Below are positions 50,743 to 58,808 of a stretch of DNA of 64,000 bases, one piece after another. Position numbers and translations under genes: made by a program. How positions within the stretch are numbered: position 1 is the first letter of the stretch; each line of letters opens with the position of its first letter. This DNA is from DATKYQ01 sp035528415 (GTDB taxonomy: Bacteria > Myxococcota > B64-G9), in assembly GCA_035528415.1 (NCBI GenBank), contig DATKYQ010000030.1:62001-126000 (forward strand), given 5' to 3'. The notes below the pieces were generated by a model, which had not been told where the DNA came from, did no database searches, and worked only from the letters and a program-made list of their open reading frames with translations.

Positions 50743-50756
50743 GGCAAGATCTTGCC
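50743..50756. promoter_or_regulatory. Palindromic upstream activator site (copy 1)
   Basis: GGCAAGATCTTGCC is a perfect 14-bp palindrome, about 101 bp upstream of the -24 element of the sigma-54 promoter before the kinase gene. The flanking bases also match copy 2, giving a 17-nt identical string (CTGGCAAGATCTTGCCC). An extra half-site ATTGCC occurs exactly 20 bp downstream of the right half. Position, symmetry and duplication fit an enhancer for the sigma-54 activator encoded at 56413-58269. Confidence 0.75.
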
Positions 50757-50849
50757 CTCGAAGGCCGACAATTGCCTGCTTTTGTGCTCAAAAAGCACTT
50801 CTGCCAGCGTAACTATCTGATAAAATAGAAGTAGTCAGCAAGGGGGGAC

Positions 50850-50865
50850 TGGCACGGCTCTTGCT
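50850..50865 (+). promoter_or_regulatory. Sigma-54 promoter of the kinase-STAND-WD40 gene
   Basis: TGGCACG-GCTC-TTGCT matches the sigma-54 consensus at every key base; GG at 50851-50852 and GC at 50863-50864 have the required 10-bp spacing. Transcription would start near 50876, 42 nt before the ATG at 50918. A TTG that could look like a start at 50861 is actually the -12 box. Confidence 0.9.
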
Positions 50866-50917
50866 GCTTTATACGAGATTGGTCTTGAACTGCTTGGCCC
50901 GAGACGAGGTTGCTGGT

Positions 50918-52222
50918 ATGAGTCATGTCTGGAGATATCAATTGTCAAAAGCGATGGAAAGAACGGGGTCGGAAGATAAGTGGTTGTTGGAATCCGGCAC
51001 CCTGGTGGATCACTTTCGCATCATTCGTCCACTGGGCAAGGGAGGCATGGCAGAGGTGTACCTGGCCAGGGACACCAAACTGGGCCGAAAAGTAGCCCTC
51101 AAGATGGTACGGCCCGAGACTCTCGGCTCCCAGGAGGCCATCGATCGGTTTTTGTTTGAAGCGCGTGCCACGGCCAGGTTCGCACATCCACACATCGTCA
51201 CAATCTACGCGGTAGGCGAGGCCCTTGGACGGCCTTACGTTGCGCTCGAATACCTGGAAGGGCAAAGCCTTCGCCAGCGAATGGAGCAGCAACGATGCAG
51301 TCTGGCCGAAATCCTGCGAACTGGTTTGGCCATTGCCGAGGCCCTGAAAGAGGCCCACGGAGGGGATATCCTGCATAGGGATTTGAAACCCGAGAACGTC
51401 ATTCTGGCAAGGGACGGTAGACTACGGGTGTTGGATTTCGGGCTGGCGGGGGTCAGCCGACACAAGGGCGATTCGGACCGCGCGGATGAAATGCTCGAAT
51501 CCGCCATTCTGGAACCCGCCGGATCCAAGGTGCAGGGTGTGCGGGGAACACCTGCCTACATGGCGCCGGAACAATGGGAAGAGAAACAGTCAACAGGCGC
51601 GGTCGATATCTGGGCACTGGGAGTGATTCTCTACGAACTGATTTCCGGCCGCAGGCCATACGAAGAAACTTCATCGGTCAAGCAGGCCGCCAGGGTACTT
51701 GGGCCCTACCCGGTTCCTCCGTTGAATCGGAATACCGCGCCGGGCTTGACGGATCTAATCATGGAATCTTTGTCCAAGGATCCCGCAAAGCGACCCTCTG
51801 CCTCCCAGGTGGTTCGACGTTTGACTGAAATTCTCACGAGCGATCGGGATGTCTCGCTTCTTGAAGACAGTCCTTTCAGGGGATTGTTGGCATTCGACGA
51901 AAGACACCGACATTTCTTCTTTGGACGAAATTCAGAGATCGCGGCTTTTGTAGAGCGATTGCGCCAACAGCCGGTCCTTCCGGTGGTGGGGCCTTCAGGC
52001 GCCGGAAAGAGTTCGTTCGTCCAGGCCGGAGTGATCCCCAGGTTGAGAGAGAGGCCCTCTGGTGGTTCTCCAGATGAGGCCCGGGGCGAATCCTTTCCTG
52101 GTGCTGGCCAGCCGGATCATTTCCGCCAGACGCCAGACGGCCGTATTGGCGGGAGCGGAAATCTCGGGACTCGAGCTGCCGAGCAGCGAACGGCTGGACG
52201 ATTCTATCGACCAGGCACTTGA
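50918..52222 (+). CDS. Ser/Thr kinase - nSTAND NTPase, N-terminal part (frameshifted)
   Basis: ATG 50918 lies 42 nt after the predicted sigma-54 start and has GAGG 8-11 nt upstream. The kinase domain (about 30-300) has GKGGMAEVY, Lys62, HRDLKPEN (His153, Asp155) and DFG (Asp173), so it should be active. It is followed by FRGLLAFDERHRHFFFGRNSEI and Walker A GPSGAGKSS (Lys364), the opening of an nSTAND1-type NTPase. From about residue 378 the protein-like sequence jumps to the next frame: this frame runs on as non-homologous residues to 52222, while the NTPase continues in the +1 frame from about 52053. The original protein would be about 1825 residues, continued by the following entry. Confidence 0.85.
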   Translation: MSHVWRYQLSKAMERTGSEDKWLLESGTLVDHFRIIRPLGKGGMAEVYLARDTKLGRKVALKMVRPETLGSQEAIDRFLFEARATARFAHPHIVTIYAVGEALGRPYVALEYLEGQSLRQRMEQQRCSLAEILRTGLAIAEALKEAHGGDILHRDLKPENVILARDGRLRVLDFGLAGVSRHKGDSDRADEMLESAILEPAGSKVQGVRGTPAYMAPEQWEEKQSTGAVDIWALGVILYELISGRRPYEETSSVKQAARVLGPYPVPPLNRNTAPGLTDLIMESLSKDPAKRPSASQVVRRLTEILTSDRDVSLLEDSPFRGLLAFDERHRHFFFGRNSEIAAFVERLRQQPVLPVVGPSGAGKSSFVQAGVIPRLRERPSGGSPDEARGESFPGAGQPDHFRQTPDGRIGGSGNLGTRAAEQRTAGRFYRPGT

Positions 52223-55200
52223 GACCGAAGCCGATAGACTCGCGCTGCAACTGAGAGAGAACCCGCACCTTCTGAACCTGGTGTTGCATCGCCTGGCTGA
52301 TAAGAAACAAGGCCGGGTTGTTCTGTTTGTCGACCAACTCGAGGAACTGTACACACTTGTGGCCGACGTGAGCGTTCGGCGTGCCTTCATGCGGGCCATA
52401 TGTACCGCGGCAGATGATCCCGAAATGCCGGTTCGGGTGATTTTCACGATACGTGAGGAGTTCCTCAGCAGGCTGGCCGAAGGCAAAGGCGTTCGTGAGG
52501 CAATCAGCCAGATCAGCGTGCTACGTTCTCCCGAACCGGAATCCTTGCACGAAATCCTCGTCCGGCCGCTTCAGGCGGTTGGATATAGTTTCGACGATCC
52601 AAAGATGGTCTGGGAAATGGTAAACGAGGTGAAAGACGAAGTGTCACCTTTGCCACTGCTTCAGTTTGCGGGCCGGATGCTCTGGGATCGGCGGAACGAA
52701 AAAGAGAGGCTGCTCAGGCGTGAGGTCTACGCGACCATGGGGGGAGTAGCCGGCGCCTTGGCCCAACACGCCGATGGAATTCTGGCTGGTCTGTCGGTGG
52801 AAGAAGTTCGGCTGGCCCGCAACATTCTTCTGCGCCTGGTAACCGGGGAGGGGACCAGGCAGGTGCTCACGCGTTCGAAGCTGATGGAAGGTCTCGATGG
52901 CCGCGCAGAAGATGTGCTCAGGCGTTTGACTTTGGCTCGGCTGATCACCATTCGCCAGTCGAAAACAGAGGAAGAGGGTGAACTGGAATTGGTCCATGAG
53001 TCTCTGATCGTTACCTGGGGACGCCTAGCTCGCTGGATCGATGAAAGTCGTGAAGATCTGGTTTTCTTGGCCGAAGTGACTCAGGCGGCCGAATTATGGG
53101 AGAAACGGGGAAAGAGAGCCGAAGAGGTGTGGCAAGGCGATGCCCTGCGAGAAGCCAGAAAAGCTGTTGATCACTGCACAACAGATATTCCCAGCCAAGT
53201 GAAGCGCTTTATGGACGCCGGGCAACGAAAGGAGAATCGGCGCACCTGGAAAATCCGGTTCGGGATAGCTACGGCATTTATAGGACTGGTGGTGATGGCC
53301 CTGGTCTTCATGGCCAAAGAGCACGAAACCAGTTTGCAGAAGGAAGTAGTGGAACACGAGCGGGCCGTAGCACAGCGCGAAGGGGCCGCAGCCATACTGA
53401 TACAAGGCAACGTACTCGAGGCGCGTGCCAAGCTGCGAGCGGCTTTGGAAGTTGAAGACTCCGTATCCGGCCGGGCCCTCTGGTCCCAGCTGAGTAAAGA
53501 TCCTCTTGTGTGGCGAGAGGATCAGCCCGAAATTGTCCATTGGGTAACAATTTCACCTTACGGCACGACCGTGGCAGCCTCCTTGTTCGGCGGTTGGATA
53601 GTTCTGATCGATACCAGGACGGCGGGATCCAGCAGATTTCGTGCCTATCGCGAAGGATATGTCTCCACTAAATTCTCACCGGACGGCAGGTACTTGGCGT
53701 ACTTCACGGAGATCGGGCAGATCGGGATTTGGGACATGGACTTGCACAAGACCAGGATCCTGGGGCAGCACGGTAAACGCATCTACTCAGCAGATATCAG
53801 CCATGACGGCAAGCTGATTGCAACCTCCGGAGACGACAAGACGGTCCAAATATGGAACACGAGCACGGGGTCCGCGCGACAGGTGGGCGAAACCGGTGAA
53901 AAAGCAATATGGTCTGTGTCCTTCGGGCCAAGATCAAGGCTGCTTGCTACCGTCAGCGAAGCCGGCACTATTAGAATCCTGGACCTGGCTTCGGCATCAG
54001 GCACAAAGACACTGGACACTGATGGAGAGAAGGTCAAGTGGGCTCGGTTCAGCCGCGACAGCGAGTTTCTGGTGTCGTTAAGCGACAAGGGAGTACGGAC
54101 TTGGGATCTGTCTTCGGGAACAAGCAAGCTCATTCTGGAGAAAGTGCCGATAGAGTTCAGCAGGGATCTCAAATGGATGGCGACAAGAGGAAAAGACGGG
54201 CTGATCCATGTATGGGATGTTCGGGCGGAATCGATCACAAAGGCACTGGAAAATTCCTCCAAAAAGATTGCTTCCCGCGCATTCAGTCAAGACGGCAGGT
54301 TGTTTGCCGGGGTCGGCGAAGACGACATCATCCAGGTGTGGAACACCGATTCGGGTGAGCGGTTACTGGATCTCGAAGGCCATCGCGACATGGTATCACA
54401 GCTTGCGTTCAGCCGGGACGGGAAATACCTGATTTCTGGCAGCCTCGACAAATCTGTTCGATTGTGGGACCTGACCAGGAAGGCTCGTAAGAGGGAAAGA
54501 CGGGGACATGCCGATCAGGTTATCGGCGTGGGTTTCAGTCCGGACGGTACACGCTTGGCAACGGGTGGATTCGACCGGTCGGTCAAGATCTGGGACACCG
54601 ATACCGGCAAGGAACTGGCGACCTTAAACGGCCATTTGTCCACGATTTGGCGCCTGGCCTACAGTCCGGATGGGAAATGGGTTGCTACCGCAGCTTTTGA
54701 CGGCAAGGTTCGACTGTGGGATGTGACAACTTTCTCGGCGGAAAAACACAAAGTCCTAGAAGGGCATGTCCTTCCGGTATACAGCGTTGCCTTCAGCCCA
54801 GATAGCAAACTGGTGGTGTCCGGAGGAGGGGACGGAACCATCCGTCTGTGGGATGTGGCGACCGGGAAACAGAAGAAGAAAATCACCATCGAGACTGAAA
54901 AACGCATTGTAGGGCCGGAAAGCAAGTCAATGGTGAGCGACGTTTGTTTCAGCCCGGATGGTAAGTGGGTAGTCTCAAGCGTTTCGGATAAGAGCATTCG
55001 TATCTGGGATGTAAAGACGGGGAAGTTGCTGAAGAAGTACGATACAGAGGATTTTATGAATGCCGTGGATTTCAGCCCGGACGGTACGTTGCTGGCTTAT
55101 GGAGGAACCGACGGCAAGCTTATGATCCTGGATGTAAGATCCGGAGAAATCCACGAACTGGGCAAGCATTGGGGTTGGATCTATGATTTGAAGTTCCACC

Positions 55201-56396
55201 CCGACGGGAAGAGGATAGCCACAGCCAGCAGAGATGATACTGCACGGATCTGGGAGTTGGAGAGCGGCAACTTCATCGAACTTCGTGGACACACAGGCGA
55301 CGTGAATCGTGTGGCTTTTCACCCACAGGGTAGGTTGTTGGCCACGGTAGGCGACGACGCAACAGCCAGATTGTGGAACGTCAATCCGCTTGGCTCCACG
55401 GTCGACGGTGGATGTCTTTGGCGGGCTCCGCTATTGTACTTGCCGACCGATGGACAAGTGCAGCTGTTTTCTCACCGGGGATGGGTTGTGCCGGGCGATG
55501 AGACCGTTTCGCCGGCCCCAAGTAGCGACAAGTGGCGCAAGGCCGTCGAGTCCGCCAGGCTTGCTTCGGCAGACCCGGAGAGCAACGCCCTGTGTTTATC
55601 AACGCTGGATGCGCACCTCGAATTTTGGGACATTGGGAGCGACCGGATGGTCTTCCGAAAAGTCGTCGACAGAGCAGACCGGGTTCTAGCCATTCAGGAT
55701 GGTTGTGGGGTGTTGGCAAAAGATACTGCCAGGCTCTATACGCGGTCGGGGCGGATCGTGGATCTGGGAGTTGCAGCGACAGCCCTGTCGTGGACCTCCG
55801 ATCGTAAAGAGCTTCTGGTCGCGGCCGACGGCCATGTGCGTATTTTCGATCCGGCCGGAGAACTGCGAAAAACTTATCCTTGCGGCAAGGGTATCAGCGC
55901 TCTGGTCAGCGTTGAAGATCTTGTGAACCCAGGCAGATGGATTGTCACGGGAAACCAGGAAGGCAACATCGAGATCTTGCCGGACGGATCGGTCTCGGCG
56001 GTTGAGAAACCGCGAGTGACGCTACGCGACGCGGCACTCAGTCCGGTAACCGTGATGATCGGAGGTCCATCGGGAACCCTGGTACTCGGTTATTCCAGTG
56101 GCCAGGTGGGCATCTGGGACCTTCGAAACGGATCGCGCCTCGAGTACGGCAAGCTGCATGGGCCCATCAATCATCTGGCTTACCACCAGAACCGGCTGTT
56201 TACCGTGTCCGAACTGGGCGACAATCTGGTTTGGGATCTCGGGATCTACGGCATTCCATACTGTGAATTGCTGGGCCGTGTTTGGAGCGACTCGTTACTG
56301 GTGTGGAAGGACGGGCGCCTCATTCCCGGCAGTGTTCCCGCGAATCATCGTTGCAGCAAGAACCAGATACTACCCGCGCAGGCACACGGTGTGTGA
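52062..56396 (+). CDS. nSTAND NTPase - transmembrane - WD40 repeats, C-terminal part (frameshifted)
   Basis: Continuation of the kinase gene in the +1 frame. Open frame begins at 52047, and GTG 52062 could start it only artificially; no ribosome-binding site is present. It holds the rest of the nSTAND domain (Walker B VVLFVDQLEEL, IFTIREEFL), then a helical module, one membrane helix (about residues 400-420 of this part, FGIATAFIGLVVMALVFMA) and about fifteen clear WD40 repeats of the form FSPDGxxLATGxxDxxVxxWD, with some five degenerate ones after them: two or more propellers. STAND proteins with WD40 sensors act as ligand-triggered switches. The intact length of 1444 codons after the shift argues that the frameshift is very recent, a sequencing error, or programmed. 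Confidence 0.85.
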   Translation: MVLQMRPGANPFLVLASRIISARRQTAVLAGAEISGLELPSSERLDDSIDQALETEADRLALQLRENPHLLNLVLHRLADKKQGRVVLFVDQLEELYTLVADVSVRRAFMRAICTAADDPEMPVRVIFTIREEFLSRLAEGKGVREAISQISVLRSPEPESLHEILVRPLQAVGYSFDDPKMVWEMVNEVKDEVSPLPLLQFAGRMLWDRRNEKERLLRREVYATMGGVAGALAQHADGILAGLSVEEVRLARNILLRLVTGEGTRQVLTRSKLMEGLDGRAEDVLRRLTLARLITIRQSKTEEEGELELVHESLIVTWGRLARWIDESREDLVFLAEVTQAAELWEKRGKRAEEVWQGDALREARKAVDHCTTDIPSQVKRFMDAGQRKENRRTWKIRFGIATAFIGLVVMALVFMAKEHETSLQKEVVEHERAVAQREGAAAILIQGNVLEARAKLRAALEVEDSVSGRALWSQLSKDPLVWREDQPEIVHWVTISPYGTTVAASLFGGWIVLIDTRTAGSSRFRAYREGYVSTKFSPDGRYLAYFTEIGQIGIWDMDLHKTRILGQHGKRIYSADISHDGKLIATSGDDKTVQIWNTSTGSARQVGETGEKAIWSVSFGPRSRLLATVSEAGTIRILDLASASGTKTLDTDGEKVKWARFSRDSEFLVSLSDKGVRTWDLSSGTSKLILEKVPIEFSRDLKWMATRGKDGLIHVWDVRAESITKALENSSKKIASRAFSQDGRLFAGVGEDDIIQVWNTDSGERLLDLEGHRDMVSQLAFSRDGKYLISGSLDKSVRLWDLTRKARKRERRGHADQVIGVGFSPDGTRLATGGFDRSVKIWDTDTGKELATLNGHLSTIWRLAYSPDGKWVATAAFDGKVRLWDVTTFSAEKHKVLEGHVLPVYSVAFSPDSKLVVSGGGDGTIRLWDVATGKQKKKITIETEKRIVGPESKSMVSDVCFSPDGKWVVSSVSDKSIRIWDVKTGKLLKKYDTEDFMNAVDFSPDGTLLAYGGTDGKLMILDVRSGEIHELGKHWGWIYDLKFHPDGKRIATASRDDTARIWELESGNFIELRGHTGDVNRVAFHPQGRLLATVGDDATARLWNVNPLGSTVDGGCLWRAPLLYLPTDGQVQLFSHRGWVVPGDETVSPAPSSDKWRKAVESARLASADPESNALCLSTLDAHLEFWDIGSDRMVFRKVVDRADRVLAIQDGCGVLAKDTARLYTRSGRIVDLGVAATALSWTSDRKELLVAADGHVRIFDPAGELRKTYPCGKGISALVSVEDLVNPGRWIVTGNQEGNIEILPDGSVSAVEKPRVTLRDAALSPVTVMIGGPSGTLVLGYSSGQVGIWDLRNGSRLEYGKLHGPINHLAYHQNRLFTVSELGDNLVWDLGIYGIPYCELLGRVWSDSLLVWKDGRLIPGSVPANHRCSKNQILPAQAHGV

Positions 56397-56412
56397 TCCA
56401 GACATTCAAGAC

Positions 56413-58269
56413 TCAGTTCTTCTGGTAAGCAACCTTCTTGATACCGTGGGTTTTCATCTTGTGGGCAAGTGTGCGAACAGGCAGCCCGAGAGCGCGGGCA
56501 GTTTCTTTTCTGTCCCAGCCGTGAGCGCGCAGGGCCTCTAGAATCAAGGTTGCTTCGTGGCGCTCCATTTCCAGCTTGAGATTGATCTCACCCTCTCCCG
56601 GCAAGGAATTGTTGCCTGAATCCTCGCTTTCCGACTGGCCGACTGGCAGCTCGATTTCACGCACCTTCTCGGGTAGGTCCTCGATCGTGATTTTTTCGCC
56701 TTGAGCAATGACAACCGCGCGTTCGATGGCGTTGCGCAGTTCCCGTACATTGCCCGGCCAGGAATACCGTAATAGCAACTCCCGTGCCTGCTCATCGAAA
56801 CCGCCGATGTTACACGCGTTGGCCTGATTGGCTAGCTTTATAAAATGCGAGGCAAGTGGAACAATTTCTTCCGGCCGTTCGTTCAGCGGTGGGATCTGCA
56901 GGGTCATTGCATTGAGGCGATAGAGTAAGTCTTTCCGAAAAGCTCCCTGGTTGGCCATGGCTTCCAGGTCTTTGTTGGTGGCCGTCAAGATGCGTACGTC
57001 AACTTCTATTTCCTTGTTGGCGCCCACTCTTGTGAATCGCTTGGTCTCAAGTACACGCAACAGGGCCGCCTGGGCCGCGGCTGGCAATTCGCCGATCTCG
57101 TCGAGAAGAACGGTACCCCCGTTGGCGAACTCGAAAACTCCTTCGGCTTTCTGATTGGCCCCGGTGAACGATCCCTTTTCATGCCCGAACAGAGTGCTCT
57201 CCACCAGGTTGGGGGGAATCCCTCCACAGTTGATGCAACGCATGGGCTTGTCCCTGCGCTTACCGCTCACGTGGATGGCACGGGCCACAACCTCCTTGCC
57301 GCTTCCGGTATCACCGATGATCAATACGGGAATTGCGGAATTGGCCAGCCTGGGAATCATCTCGAACACCTTTTGCATTGCACTGGATAGGACCACCAGA
57401 TCCCGAGTTGCCTCCGGGGACTCTCCGAGCGGCTCTGGGCGGACGAGTGCTCCGGCCAACTCGACCGGATTGCGTGCGCTGGTCTTCTGGAGAGCCGTCC
57501 GGGTGACTTCGATCAACTCATCGGCCGAAGCGGCGTGAGTCGGCAACACTCCCAAGCCGCATACCAAGTTTTTTGCTTCTTCCACGATCCGCTTTGCCAG
57601 ATCCAGCGCTTGAGACTCCGGGGATTCCGGCACCAGGATCTCCACGGTGTCCGAACTGTACAAGGCCATCTTGTCGAACGGACGAAGTTGCTCGCGGATA
57701 CCGGGAAACCAACGGCCTGGGTTGTGCTGATTCTTGTCCGTACAGCGGAACATCATCAATGTGGCCGTCCGGCCAAAAACCCTGGCCCGGCCGACCTCGG
57801 CCTGGAGTTCGTCGGCGAACCGGTCGTGTCCGTCCAGTCCGAGTCGACGTTCCCGGGACGAGGCCTGCAGGTGAATCGAGGCCGTTACTGCCCCGAATGC
57901 CAGATCGTCCGCGGCCGCGACCCTTCCGCGTTCCAGTTTCTCTCCGTTGAGCCAGGTGCCGTTGGTTGACTGCAGGTCTTCAACCCAGACTTCCCCTTCA
58001 ATCAGCTCGACGCAGGCATGCTGTCGCGAAAGGCTGTTGTCCCTGAGGATCACATCCGCAGGTTGCGATCGACCGACAACGATGGTTTGGCCCTCGACCA
58101 GGGGAACCGTGCGGACTCCGTCGCGGTAGGTGATCAACAGCGATACTTTTGCCCCCGAGGTCTTGTTTGTAAGAGCCCGGATCTGAGCCAGTTCGTTCGG
58201 CGAAAGGCTGGTCGTTTGCAGAAGCGATCCGTCCGTGTTCTTCTCACCCATCTGACACCCCGTGGACAT
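56413..58269 (-). CDS. Sigma-54-dependent activator: FHA - degenerate GGDEF-like - AAA+ - Fis HTH
   Basis: A 618-residue enhancer-binding protein. The FHA domain (about 40-130; GRS at 66, SRQHA at 81, TNGT at 102) should bind a phosphothreonine. Residues about 150-270 resemble a GGDEF fold with the active loop lost (SSDTVEIL where GGDEF would be). The AAA+ domain (about 290-525) has Walker A GDTGSGKE (319), Walker B GGTVLLDE, a sigma-54 contact loop GSFTGA (366) in place of GAFTGA, and RYSWPGNVREL. A Fis-type HTH (about 566-612) closes it. The gene lies tail-to-tail with the kinase gene and divergent from the peptide gene; the palindromic sites beside the two sigma-54 promoters are its probable targets. 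The kinase next door is the natural candidate for making its FHA ligand. Confidence 0.92.
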   Translation of the reverse strand: MSTGCQMGEKNTDGSLLQTTSLSPNELAQIRALTNKTSGAKVSLLITYRDGVRTVPLVEGQTIVVGRSQPADVILRDNSLSRQHACVELIEGEVWVEDLQSTNGTWLNGEKLERGRVAAADDLAFGAVTASIHLQASSRERRLGLDGHDRFADELQAEVGRARVFGRTATLMMFRCTDKNQHNPGRWFPGIREQLRPFDKMALYSSDTVEILVPESPESQALDLAKRIVEEAKNLVCGLGVLPTHAASADELIEVTRTALQKTSARNPVELAGALVRPEPLGESPEATRDLVVLSSAMQKVFEMIPRLANSAIPVLIIGDTGSGKEVVARAIHVSGKRRDKPMRCINCGGIPPNLVESTLFGHEKGSFTGANQKAEGVFEFANGGTVLLDEIGELPAAAQAALLRVLETKRFTRVGANKEIEVDVRILTATNKDLEAMANQGAFRKDLLYRLNAMTLQIPPLNERPEEIVPLASHFIKLANQANACNIGGFDEQARELLLRYSWPGNVRELRNAIERAVVIAQGEKITIEDLPEKVREIELPVGQSESEDSGNNSLPGEGEINLKLEMERHEATLILEALRAHGWDRKETARALGLPVRTLAHKMKTHGIKKVAYQKN

Positions 58270-58284
58270 GCAGAATCGCCCGCT

Positions 58285-58312
58285 AGGATAGCACGTAACA
58301 GGAGTTTTTCAA
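58285..58312 (-). promoter_or_regulatory. Candidate sigma-70 promoter of the activator gene
   Basis: On the minus strand TTGAAA (58312-58307) and TATCCT (58290-58285) are 16 bp apart, just before the activator start. Copy 2 of the palindrome lies 24 bp upstream of this -35 box, so autoregulation is possible. Confidence 0.4.
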
Positions 58313-58335
58313 CCTCCGGTCGAGCCGGAAGCTCT

Positions 58336-58349
58336 GGCAAGATCTTGCC
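58336..58349. promoter_or_regulatory. Palindromic upstream activator site (copy 2)
   Basis: Same perfect palindrome as at 50743-50756, in the same 17-nt identical string. Its centre is about 115 bp upstream of the -24 element of the sigma-54 promoter before the small-peptide gene. A half-site GGCAAG recurs exactly 20 bp on (58356-58361) and GGCAAT at 58379. It lies between the activator gene and the peptide gene and could serve both. Confidence 0.75.
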
Positions 58350-58456
58350 CGCCGGGGCAAGTCCCCGCCCGGCAGCCGGGCAATATACTGTACTGGCTAA
58401 AAAAACCACGATGCTGTTCATTCGGTTTTTCCGGTGGTTAGAGGTACAGATCGATT

Positions 58457-58472
58457 TGGCACGGCCCTTGCG
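58457..58472 (+). promoter_or_regulatory. Sigma-54 promoter of the small-peptide gene
   Basis: TGGCACG-GCCC-TTGCG, with GG at 58458-58459 and GC at 58470-58471, has the correct 10-bp spacing. Its first 15 bases differ from the kinase-gene promoter only in the spacer. Transcription should start near 58483, 32 nt before the ATG. Confidence 0.9.
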
Positions 58473-58514
58473 ATTGGTACGGATGAAAGCCGCCAGTCCG
58501 AAGGGAGGATCGCC

Positions 58515-58739
58515 ATGAAAAAGAAAATTGAAGCTCAGTGGTTGATGGCCCTCTTTGCCCTGATCACCTTGGTGTCGTTGATTGCTTTTGCAGGCGTAAA
58601 GAATGCCTCGGTATCGTCTACGCCGCTTGATTGTTATTCACAGGAAGAGAAGACGATCTGTTTCGATGGCCAGCCGGGTGCAAACATGACCTGTGAAATG
58701 CTGGATCTGCAGACTATGTTGTGTTCCGCCGGTGACTGA
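58515..58739 (+). CDS. Small exported four-cysteine peptide under sigma-54 control
   Basis: A 74-residue protein that starts 32 nt after the sigma-54 start site, with GGGAGG 6 nt upstream of the ATG. The N-terminus (MKKKIEAQWLMALFALITL, then VSLIAFA) is a basic end plus a hydrophobic helix: a signal peptide cut near AFA-GVK, or a membrane anchor. The remaining 45 residues or so are acidic with four cysteines (DCYSQ, TICF, MTCE, MLCS), enough for two disulfide bonds. I do not recognise the family. A Rho-independent terminator follows, making a one-gene unit of about 320 nt. It may be a secreted signal, toxin-like peptide or envelope stress peptide; none is shown. Confidence 0.75.
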   Translation: MKKKIEAQWLMALFALITLVSLIAFAGVKNASVSSTPLDCYSQEEKTICFDGQPGANMTCEMLDLQTMLCSAGD

Positions 58740-58748
58740 CGTTTTCCC

Positions 58749-58806
58749 GGAGGCATGTCGGCCCTGTGTACCGTGGCCTCACGCAGAGTCGACATGTCTC
58801 CTTTTT
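58749..58806 (+). terminator. Rho-independent terminator of the small-peptide gene
   Basis: GGAGGCATGTCG (58749-58760) pairs with CGACATGTCTCC (58790-58801) over 12 positions with one G-U pair; GGCC/GGCC forms an inner stem. Five T residues follow at once. Confidence 0.75.
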
Positions 58807-58808
58807 CT

